Assembly: GCF_050003625.1 (NCBI RefSeq)
Contig: NC_134401.1
Location: 93,350,852-93,414,851 of the forward strand
Reading direction: 5' to 3'
Length of the DNA stretch: 64,000 bases
Source: Haematobia irritans
Taxonomy: Eukaryota > Arthropoda > Insecta > Diptera > Muscidae
Positions 47,454 to 58,122 of this stretch are shown here, one piece after another (the first letter of the stretch is position 1; each line of letters begins with the position of its first letter). A program made the translations under genes and the position numbers. Under the pieces are notes generated by a model. The model did not search any database, was not told where the DNA came from, and saw only the letters and a program-made list of their open reading frames with translations.

Positions 47454-48924
47454 ACAAGTATATACGGCCGCAAGTTCGGCCAGGCCGAAGCTTATGTACC
47501 CTCCTCCATGGGTTGCGTAGAAACTTCTTCTAAACATTGCCATCCACAATCGAATTACTTAAGTTGCGGTAACGCTTGCCGATGGCAAGGTATCTTACAA
47601 CCTCCTAACACCATTTTCTAAATTGTATGTAAGTCCATACGTGGTATATATTAAATCAAAAAAGATCGATCAAATACGTATGTAATTCAGTTTGACAAAA
47701 TAGACATAAAATTTTTACAAAATTTTCTACTGAAATAAAATTTTAACAACATTTTCTATAGAAATAAAATTTTCACAAAATTTTCTATAGAAATAAAAAT
47801 TTTGACAACATTTTCTATAGAAAGAAAATTTTGACAAAAATTTCTATAGAAATAAAAATAAATAAAATCAACGAAATAAAATCTTGTTAGATTATTTTTG
47901 GCTCGAGTGGCAACCATGATTATGAACCGAATAAAATTTGAACAAAATATGCTATAGAAATAAAATTTTCTATAGAAATAAAATTTTGACAATGATGAAA
48001 ATTTGATTATGAACCGAATAAAATTTTAACAAAAATTTCTATAGAAATAAAATGTTTACAAAATTTTCTATACAAATAAAATTTTCATAAAATTTTCTAT
48101 AAAAATAAAATTTTAACAAAATTTTCTACAGAAATAAAATCTTGATAAAATATTGTATCGTAATAAAATTTTGACAAAATTTTCTATAGAAATAAAATTT
48201 TGATAAAATTTTCAATAAAAATAAAATTTTAATAAAATTTTCTACAGAAATAAAATATTGACAAAATTTTGTATCGTAATAAAAATTTGACAAAATTTAC
48301 TATAGAAAAAAAAAATGTTGGTAATTTATTTTTGGCTATATGGACCAATTTTTGTGTGATTGGGGATCGGCTATATATAACTATAGACCGATATAGACCA
48401 ATTTTGGCATGGTTGTTAGCGGCCATATACTAGCTTAATGTACCAAATTTCAACCGTATCGAATGAATTTTGCTCCTCCAAGAGGCTCCGGAAGTGGAAT
48501 CTGGGGATCGGTTTATATGGGGGCTATATATAATTATGGACCAATATGGACAAATTTTTGCATGGTTGTTAGAGACCATATACTAACACCACGTACCAAA
48601 TTTCAACCGGATCTGATGAAATTTGATACCATAAGAGGCTCCGCAACTCAAATCTGGTGGTCGGTTTATATGGGGGATATATGTAAAAGTGGTCCAATAT
48701 GGCCCAGTTGCAATACCAAACTTGTACCAAGTTTCAAGTCGATAGCTTGTTTCGTTCGGAAGTTAGCGTGATTTCAACAGACGGACGGACATACTTAGAT
48801 CGCCTCAAGTTTTCACCACGACCCAGAATATATATAGTTTATGGGGTCTTAGAGCAATATTTCGATGTGTTACAAACGGAATGACAATGTTAATATACCC
48901 CCATCCTATGGTGGATGGTATAAA
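47454..48924 (-). mobile_element. DINE-1/Helentron-like element, family 1
   Basis: Minus orientation. It starts with ACAAGTATATACGGCCGCAAG and the GGCCAGGCC hairpin, then CCATGGGTTGCGTAGAAAC. There follow 29-bp units (about 47692-48310, with internal rearrangement around GAACCGAATAAAATTTGAAC) and only about two to three ~153-bp units (48350-48730). Next are GACGGACGGACATAC (48780), CAGAATATATATAGTTTATG, and the terminal hairpin TATACCCCCATCCTATGGTG with GGATGGTATA. Complete at both ends but with a short GTCC tract. Confidence 0.85.
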
Positions 48925-48929
48925 AATAC

Positions 48930-49760
48930 TTGCCTATAGTTTCCTATATATTGTTGTTTATAAGGGGCTTGTATAATGCCTTACAGATTTCATTTCTGTT
49001 TTAGAATTATAGGAATATGATAAAAATCTCGCTGTAGAATCGGGCGCCAGTAAGATAAATTAATTATTAATAAAAAAATACTTTCCTATGTATTGTTATT
49101 TATAAGGGGTTGATCAATGCCTTACAGATTTCAATTTCTGTTTTAGGCTTATAGGAATAGAATAGGAATCTCGCTTTTGGATCGGGCGCCAGAAAGATAA
49201 ATTAAATATTAAAAAAAAAAAAACATTTTCTTATAGTTTCCTATGTATTATTGTTTATTAGGGGCTCACAGATCTCATAGATTTAAACTTCTGTTATAGG
49301 ATCGGGCGCCAGTAATAGAAATGAATAATAAAAAAAATAGTTTCCTATATATTGTTGTTTAATGCCTTAATGCTTGTATAATGCCTTATAGATTTCATTT
49401 CTGTTTTAGAATTATAGGAATAGGATAGAAATCTCGCTCTAGAATCGGGTGCCAGTAAGATAAATTAATTATTAATAAAAAAATATAAATTAATTATTAA
49501 TAAAAAAATATGTATTGTTGTTTGTAAGGGGTTGATCAATGCCTTACAGATTTTAATTTCTCTTTTAGGCTTATAGGAATAGGATAGGGATCTCGCTTTT
49601 GGATCGGGCGCCAGAGAGATAAATTAATTATTAAAAAAACAAAAAAAAAAAAAAAAAAAACAAATCACTTTCACTAGTTTCCTATGTATTGTTGTTTATT
49701 AGGGCCTCACAGATCTCACAGATTTCAACTTCTGTTTTAGGATCGGGCGGCACTATAAAT
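48930..49760 (+). repeat. Array of ~115-160-bp units ending in GATCGGGCGCCAG
   Basis: Six units share the order TTTCCTATGTATTGTTGTTT, AAGGGG-T, ATGCCTTACAGATTTCA-TT, TCTGTTTTAG, TTATAGGAATA, AATCTCGCT and GGATCGGGCGCCAG, then AAGATAAATTAATTATTAA. The last motif occurs at about 49039, 49190, 49300, 49442 (GGGTGCCAG), 49612 and 49741 (GGGCGGCA). Units vary in length because some lack the GGAATA-AATCTCGCT part. Confidence 0.85.
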
Positions 49761-52260
49761 ATTTGCCTTATGCTCTTAATATTCCTTCATAAAAATTTTA
49801 TCTTTTAAAATATTTCATAAAAACTCATATTAAACATTTTCCACCACACATTTACATTGAGACAACGAACATTCTTTAGGATAATGAACATTTTCATTTT
49901 TGGAATGAAAAGTTTCATTATTCCACAGAAAAATAATAACAATAATGAACAAGTTCTTTATATTTATAAAAAATTTTTCGTTCGCTCAGATAGATAGATA
50001 GATAGATTTTTATATATTTTCTCTTTTCAATTCGTGTCATATTTTTTAAGGAAAAATGAGTGAAAATATTGAAGAAATTCTCTTTTTAGGGAAGCATACT
50101 TTTAGGCGTTCATAAAATAAATTACTTTATTAGTTAGGGATATTGCAACATTTTTAAATTGATATGCTTTTTATATGTGGGCTTTTATCAAAGAATTTTT
50201 TTAATTAAAAAAAACAAAAATATTTTTATATTTTTTCTCTTAAATTCTTGATCAAATGGTCCAGAAAACCACCATATAGGTGATGGCGGTAAAACATCAT
50301 TCATGGCCATAATTTTAATTTTATTCACAAATCATGTATTTTTTATGATTATTTATAAACTTTATAAACACACAACAACGAAAATGCATGAAAAAAACAA
50401 CTAAGCACAGTAAAGTGATGAAGTTGACAAGCGAATGGATGGATGGATGTTTGGATGGCAATGCATGGACAGACAGGCGGATGGACTTTTGAACAGACTA
50501 ACTGACTGATGAACCTACTAAATGATGGGCTACTTGAATTTATTTTTTTTTAGTTTTTTATGTTCTACTCTAAAAGCATTTTCAGCTGTTAAAAAAAAAA
50601 AAAAAAAAACAAAAAAAAAATATTCATTTTTTGTTATTTAGCTCATACTAAATAAAAAACAACCTATCTGACCAGCAAACAGAATCCAACAGAGCAGAGC
50701 AGTATGTAGTAAAATGCAAAATAAAATAAAGTTGCATGTAATGTATTGTATAATTTGTTGCTGTTATTCATAATGCTCTGACTGGCTTCTGGCTGTAGCC
50801 AAAACAGCTCAATGAGTTTGCTGTTATTTTTATTTTGCATTAAAATTATTACCGAACATTCGTCATATTGTCAGTTAGTTTGTCAGTTATGACTAAATAC
50901 TGCTATATTTTTTGTTGTCTTTCTACTATAAGCGGCTTCAGCAATAAATTGCTTACCCCACTCATCCAGCTGAGAATATTCTTATTATGGGATGTCAGAA
51001 GACCAACGTTTTTGTTTTCGGTGGGTAATTAGTCAAAATAAAGATTAAGCTTTTCACTTTTTTTTTCTTTCTTTGCACTTGCCTTTGTTTTAATTAATAC
51101 AAATTTAATTATGGCAATTTTGTTAAAGCTATTTTTACCGCCAACGTTGTGAGAATTCACGAGGCATTTGCGCAAACAATTGCTTGGTTAGCTGGATGAT
51201 TTGTCATCAGCTACATTAGCTGGAGGCAATGTAGAGCAACACTCAACTTAAATGTAAAACAGAGATCTTCAATTAATTAAAAAGAAAAGGAAAAAAGGCT
51301 AGACGAAAAAAATATTTGAAGAAAAATTGGGTCAATAAAGAGTTTTCTAACATTGGTCGCCTAAAAATATGCTTCAAGTTTTATTTATTCAACGTTCCTA
51401 ACATTATTATGTGGAACAATATAATTTTTGTGATACATGTTAAATTCAAAAGTAACATCCCAAATGTGGACAAAATTTGGGCTACCGTGACTATTCACTT
51501 CTGAGATATTTTAGAAGAATTTTTACTAAAAGAAGTTTTTCTTATAATTTTGGATCATTTTAATATTTAATTATTTAAACTAATATTTGAGTTTAAGGAT
51601 GGGAATCGTATTTTTAAATAAGTTATTTATGCTTAATTAAGGCGAGCTTTTATAATTCATTGAAAAAACAGAGGTTTTCTCAGGTGTAGATCCTTTTGGC
51701 ACGAAAGCCTAAAAGTATGCTTTAGCTTAATAATTAAGATGCAATAATTTATCATTTTCCCCAAATATTTTCTTGGCAACAAATATTAACTTTCTTATTG
51801 CTTGATCCAAATAGTTTCCTCGAGTGTATCTTAGTATTTCGCTATGTTTATTGTTTTAAGCTAAATTTTTTGTTTAATGCACTTGCTTCGTAGAAAAAAA
51901 AAAGCTTTCCTACATTCAATTGTTTTTTATTGCTTCTGTATTTTTTGTTTGAGGTTTATTTTTTTTTATTATGCTGTAGGTTTCGAAGTAAATATGACAA
52001 TGTACTTAGACAATCGGGTATTTGAATAACCAACGTCAACGTACAACAGCTACTGCTACTTTGGGGATTTTACCCGCGTTTGTTTCTAGTTTGCTTTTTT
52101 CTATTGTTCTGATTAAAATTTATTAAATCATCGTGACTTTGCAGCTTTCAATGACTGCCCCAGTGCTCATAAATCTTCCAATGCGATTTAGAACAAAAAA
52201 AGCAATATTAAAGAAATAGGAGCACAATGACAATATTTTTTGTATACAATTTTTGGATTT
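49761..52260. other. Intronic DNA, no gene seen; GATA microsatellite
   Basis: Mostly AT-rich but with complex stretches at about 50.4-51.3 kb. A (GATA)n run lies at 49988-50006 and a GGATGGAT/GACAGACAGGCGGATGG run at 50435-50485. A 62-codon ORF at 51316-51504 has no recognisable motif. Confidence 0.5.
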
Positions 52261-53060
52261 GAAACTAAGAAATGTGTCATCTAAACCAACCATTCAATTT
52301 TTTTTTGAGAAGAAACATCATCCTAAAATTTAGTTTTAGAAAATTTTTTATTTACCGTTGCGAGTTTTAATATAAAAATCTAAGAAAGAAAACATAAACA
52401 GAAACATTTTTTACCAAAATATTTCCAATAAAATTTTTAATTACATTTTTAAAAATTTAATTGATTAAAAAAAAATTTTAATTGAAACAAAAATCAATTA
52501 CAAGAATTAATAATATCAATTCATTTTTGAATTGACTGACGATACTAGCATTTCTTGGTGACGATACTAGCATTTCTGTGATTGAAGAAATTTCAATTAA
52601 AAATTAATTGGATCAATTAATTTCGTGCTTGAATCCAAAAATTTAATTTTGTGTGTAGAAAAAAAATTTGAAACTTAGAAATGTGTCATCTAAACTAACC
52701 ATTCAATTTTTTTTTTTGAGGAGAAACATCATACTAAAATTTAGTTTTAGAAAATTTTCTATTTACCGTTACGAGTTTTAATATAAAAATGTAAAAAAAA
52801 CACAAGGTAAACAGAAAAAAATTTTACCAAAATATTTCCAATTAAAATTTTAATTGCATTTTTAAAAATTTAATTGATTAAAACAATATTTTAATTAAAA
52901 CAAAAATCAATTACAAGAATTAATAATATCAATTCATTTTTGAATTGACTTTGGTGGCGATACTAGCATTTCTGTGATTGAATAAATTACAATTAAAAAT
53001 TAATTGGATCAATTAATTTCGTGATTGAATCCAAAAATATAATTTTGTTTGTAGAAAAAA
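52261..53060 (+). repeat. Two-copy ~409-bp tandem duplication carrying TIR element family A relatives
   Basis: GAAACTAAGAAATGTGTCATC at 52261 recurs as GAAACTTAGAAATGTGTCATC at 52670. Each copy continues with CATCATACTAAAATTTAGTT, ATTTACCGTT-CGAG and then a ~245-260-bp family-A-like element (about 52397-52655 and 52810-53051). The element has CAGAAA...TACCAAAATATTTCC at the left and TTTTGTGTG before TA at the right. The first copy has an extra ~20-bp duplication of GACGATACTAGCATTTCT. Confidence 0.8.
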
Positions 53061-53475
53061 ATTTTGAATTTTTTCTATTATTTTATCGAGAATTCTAAAA
53101 AGTGAAATTTGCCTCTAGGTAAGTTCGCGTGATCCATAAAACTATTCCTTAAAAAATATAATTTTTTCGAATTCAGCAGATCAAAATACATAAGAAAAGT
53201 TGCCTCTCGTCAAGTGTACATGAAAAAAAAAATTGTTTTGTAAACTAGTATTATTATTTAATTAGAATTTATTTAATTTAAAATTTGCCATATTTTTGTA
53301 TGGTCCTAAAATTTTTCAAGATAACATACACACCCAATTTTTTTGCAAAAAGCCAAAATCATAGATTTTCTCTTGCTTGTCCAGATGATACTATTTTGTT
53401 TGTACTCAAACTTGTGACGAAACCACGTTAAGACTTAAAAAATAATTTTTGTGAGAATTATTATTCACAGTACTA

Positions 53476-53664
53476 CACACAAAAAAATATCAATTAATTT
53501 GATTGTTAATACAATACTATTACGATTTTAGTCACTTTAGCAAACCAATTTTGTTACATCAACAAACATTTTGTTACATCAACAAACATTTTGTTATATC
53601 AAGAAAAAATTGTCTGTAACTACAATTTATTGTTAGCTCAAAAATTATAATATTATTTTGTGTG
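53476..53664. mobile_element. Small TIR element (189 bp) with CACACAAAA ends
   Basis: Begins CACACAAAAAAATATCAATT, ends ATATTATTTTGTGTG, and is flanked by TA (53474-53475, 53665-53666). The TIR resembles family A, but the interior is different. It includes a threefold tandem AACAAACATTTTGTTACATC-like unit at 53557-53605. Confidence 0.75.
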
Positions 53665-53666
53665 TA

Positions 53667-55651
53667 CGATTAAAAATTGTGATAATGCTTTTCTTGTGTA
53701 TAATTGCATCCAATTTAGATTGAAGTATTACTCGGTCCCTAAAATTGCTCTTAGAGCTTACCTTGTCCCCAAACTTATGACTCCATCTTGCTTGTGTCCA
53801 AATATGCTCTTGTTGTTGTACAAGAAAAACTATTGAACTATACCAACAGAAATTGAGCATAGTATTTTTTGGCGGTGATTTTGAATCTTTTAAAACATAT
53901 ATCCAAACTTCCTCTACTGTTACAAGTGTACTCAACATTACTGCTCCCTTCAAAATAGACAGATCAAAAGGTTAATTTCCTTTAAGACTTTAAAGTAAAT
54001 TTTTAGAGAATTATTAGTCACTGTACTAAGATTTTAATAATATGATAATGCTTCTGTTTGAAGATAATTGCATCTATTTTAGATTCAAGTAATAAACGGT
54101 CCCCATAATTAGCATTATAGCTTGTCCCCAAACTAATGAACTTCATTTTGCTTGTCCCCAAAATTATAATTCCATCTTGCTTGTCCCCAAACTTGTGTGT
54201 TATCAAAACTTGTTTGTCCCCAAAATTTTCTTAATATACCAACAAAAATTGAGTACAGAACAATATTTTTGACATTACTTTTCGATCTTTTAAAAGTAAA
54301 CATATAAAGTTGTTATTATAAACTAGAAGAAACTGCATTTTATTTCACATGTTCTTGCCTATTTTTTTTTTTGTTAGCCACTCTTGTGAACAACTTTATC
54401 ATAGACTCTTGGTTCTGTTGTAAATCTGGCTTTATCCTTGTACACATTGTTGGCTGGAATGCAATTAGCAATGCATTCATCTTCATATTTCATTCCAATG
54501 TTTTGCCATAGATTTTCAGTATCATTAACTTTTTTTATGCCTTTATGAGATTAATAACTTTATCGATGCTGTGACAGCATTGCCTCAATAACTTTGTATA
54601 ACTCTCCTTAACCATCGAACTTTCTCATATAGTCATTGAATAGGAAATTTCTATCGTTTTTTTTTTCTCCAACACTTTCATCCTTCGGTGCGCATTTCAA
54701 TAAATGAGGCTATACTACTACGAATCCATTCAGTTGATGCTACAGATGAAGGCAAGTATTCCACAACGAGGGAATAGCTCTACTGTACGTGACTCAATGT
54801 TTTTGAAGAGCTCTTGATATTGTTATATAGCAAAGTGTTAGTTTTATGAATTTTGCTAGTCGTTTTGTTTTTTCTTCAGTTTTGTTTGTCTAGAGTACAC
54901 TCTAGCTATTGTACAACTACTACGACTAATAATCTTGTCCAACTTGATCTCTCGAGTAATATAGACTATATAATGCATAGCCAGTATTAAAACTTACTAT
55001 CACTGACTTAGTTGTATATATATATATATATATATGTGTGAATTATGTACAGATAAATAGATAAATGTCTGTCCGTCTATCCGATGGTCGGTGAGTTTGT
55101 CTGTCTGTCCGTCCATCTTTAGGTTTCCAACAATTATATGGTCAAACGGCAAGCAATAGTAATCCATTGCTGCTATGAATGTATCGTTGTATAGCCTTAC
55201 TGATCTTATTGTCGATTTTAACTATGATCATGTTGGGGCTGTTGACGACGACTATGATGATGATGATGATGATTACCACATGACCCATAATTTAATTGAC
55301 ATTGTTATATGGTGGCTGGCAACCAGCAGTAGTTGAGGTATCCACGGTAGCATTACCAGTACGCAAGTACTTGTTCAAATATACCATACTCTGAACTACT
55401 ATGACATGTGGAACTATCCTCACTAAAACGAAAGTCGTAAACTATATCACATTCATCCCGTATGTATAGAAATAACCGCCAGACAGTGAAGAGGACTATG
55501 AAGTGTTCAGTAGCAAAACAAAACAAAAAATGAGGGTTTATTTAATTGTACGTGATTCTAAAAATCAAGAAAAAAAATAAACAAATAAATCGTTGTAATC
55601 GCTTTAAATGAGAAATAGTAGCTTGCAAAGAGATGCGTTGAAATGCAAAAC
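53667..55651. other. Intronic DNA, no gene seen
   Basis: A degenerate tandem pair (about 53650-53810 and 54020-54190) shares GATAATGCTT-T, ATAATTGCATC-ATTTTAGATT and repeated TTGCTTGTCCCCAAA. Simple repeats are a (TA)n at 55015-55034 and a (GAT)n at 55254-55271. The part from 54.3 to 55.6 kb is comparatively complex without a recognisable gene. Confidence 0.55.
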
Positions 55652-58122
55652 AAAACAAGTATATACGGCAGTAAGTTCGGCCAGGCCGAATTTTATGTAC
55701 CCTCCACCATGGATTGTGTAGAAACTTCTACTAAAGACTGTCATCCATAATCGAATTACTTGGGTTGCGGTAACACTTGCCGATGGCAAGGTATTTTAAA
55801 ACTTCTTAACACCGTCTTCTAAACTAAACAAAAAAAAGGCATATATAATTAAGCTTACAAAATTTTTTATAGAAATAAAAATTTTACAAAATTTTCTTTA
55901 GAAATAAAAATTTTACAACATTTTCTATAGAAATAAAATGTTGACAAAATTTTCTATAGAAATAAAAACTTTACAAAATTTTCTATTGAAATAAAATTTT
56001 GACAAAATTTTCTATAGAAATAAAAATTTGACAAATTTTTCTATTGAAATAAAATTTTGACAAAATTTTCTATAGAAATAAAATTTCGACAAAATTTTCT
56101 ATAGAAATAAAAATTTGACAAATTTTTCTATTGAAATAAAATTTTGACAAATTTTTTTTTTAAATAAAAATTTTACAAAATTTTCTATAGAAATAAAATT
56201 TTGACAAAATTTTCTATAAAAATACAATTTTGACAAAATTTTCTATAGAAATAAAATTTTGACAAAATTTTCTATAGAAAGAAAATTTTGACAAAATTTT
56301 CTATAGAAATAAAAATTTGACAAAATTTTCTATTGAAATAAAATTTTTGTATAGAAATAAAATTTTGACAAAATTTTCTATAGAAATAAAAATTTGACAA
56401 ATTTTTTTATTGAAATAAAATTTTGACAAAATTTTCTATAGAAATAAAATTTTGACAAAATTTTCTACAGAAATAAAATTTTGACAAAATTTTCTATAGA
56501 AAATTTTGACAAAATTTTCTATAGAAATAAAAATTTGACAATATTTTCTATAGAAATAAAATGAGAAATACTTTGTGTGATTGGCGATCGGCTTTATATA
56601 ACTATAGACCTATATGGACCAATATTTGCACGGCTGTTAGCGGTAATATACTAACGCAATGCACCAAATTTCAACCGATTGTTATGAATTTTGCTCCTCC
56701 AAGAGGTCAAATCTAGGGATAATTATGGACCGATATGGACCAATTTTTGCATGTTTGTTAGAAACCATATACTAACACCACGTACCAAATTTCAACCGGA
56801 TTGGATAGAATTCGCTCTTCCAAGAGGTGCCGGAGGTCAAATCTGGGGATCGGCTTATATGGGGGCTATATATAATTATAGACCGATATGGACCAATTTT
56901 TGCATGGTTGTTAGAGAACATATACTAACACCACGTACCAAATTTCAACAGAATCGGATGAATTTTTCTCATACAAGAGGCTTCGGAGTTAAAATCTGGG
57001 GATCGGTTTATATGGGGGCTATATACAATTATAGACCGATATGGACCAATTTTTACATGGTTGTTACAGACCATATACTAACACCACGTACCAAAATTCA
57101 AACGGATTGGATGAATTTTGCTCCTCTAAGAGGCTCCGGAGGTAAAATCTGAGGAACGGTTTATATGGGGTCTATATATAATTATGGACCACTATCGACC
57201 AATTTTTGCATGGTGGTTAGATACCATATTCTAACACCACGTGCCAAATTGCAACCGTATCGAATGAATTTTGCTCCTCCAAGAGGCTCCGCAAGCCAAA
57301 TCTAGGGGTCGGTTTATATGGGGGCTATATATAATTATGGACCGATATGGACCAATTTTTGCATGGTTGTTAGAGACCATATACTAACACCAAGTACCAA
57401 ATTTCAACAGGATCGGATGAATTTTTCTCATCCAAGAGGCTCCGGAGGTAAAATCTGAGGAACGGTTTATATGGGGTCTATATAATTATGGACCGATATG
57501 GACCAATTTTGGCATGGTTGTTAGAGACAATACACTAACACCACGTACCAAATTTTAATCGGATCGGATGAATTTTGCTCCTCTAAGAGGCTCCGGAGGT
57601 CAAATATGGGGATCGGTTTATATGGGGCTATATATAATTATGGACCGATATGGACAAATTTTTGCATGGTTGTTAGAGACCATATACTAGGTTAGGTTAG
57701 GTTATGTGGCAGCCCGATGTATCAGGCTCACTTGAACTATTCAGTCCATTGTGATACCACAGTGGTGAACTTATACTAACACCACGTACCAAATTTCAAT
57801 AGGATCGGATGAATTTTTCTCATCCAAGAGGCTCCGGAGGTCATATCTGGGGATCGGTTTATATGGAGGCTACATATAATTATAGACCGATATCGACCAA
57901 TTTTTGCATCGTGGTTAGAGACCATATACTAACTAAGTCGATAGCTTGTTTCCTTCGGAAGTTAGCGTGATTTCAACAAACGGACGGACAGGCATGCTTA
58001 GATCGACTAAGAATTTCACCACGACCCACAATATATATACTTTATGGAGTCTTAGAGCAATATTTTGATGTGTTACAACTGAATGACAAAGTTAATAAAC
58101 CCCGCATTCTATGGGTATAAAA
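55652..58122 (-). mobile_element. DINE-1/Helentron-like element, family 1, longest copy
   Basis: Minus orientation, about 2.47 kb. It starts with CAAGTATATACGGCAGTAAG and the GGCCAGGCC hairpin. About 24 29-bp units run from 55850 to 56565, then ~153-bp units from about 56580 to 57940. Next come AAGTCGATAGCTTGTTTCC, a short GGACGGACAGG tract (57981), CACAATATATATACTTTATG and a decayed terminus, CCCGCATTCTATGGGTATAA. An 83-bp SINE fragment is inserted at 57689-57771. A 153-codon ORF (56691-57152) is unit read-through. Confidence 0.85.
57689..57771 (-). mobile_element. SINE 3'-end insertion in a Helentron-like element
   Basis: It starts AGGTTAGGTTAGGTTATGTG and ends CACAGTGGTGAACT, the inverse of the 3' end of the SINE at 23132-23482. 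It sits in the middle of a ~153-bp unit, and the host TATACT is present on both sides (57683-57688 and 57772-57777). The insertion is therefore later than the Helentron-like element. Confidence 0.85.
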
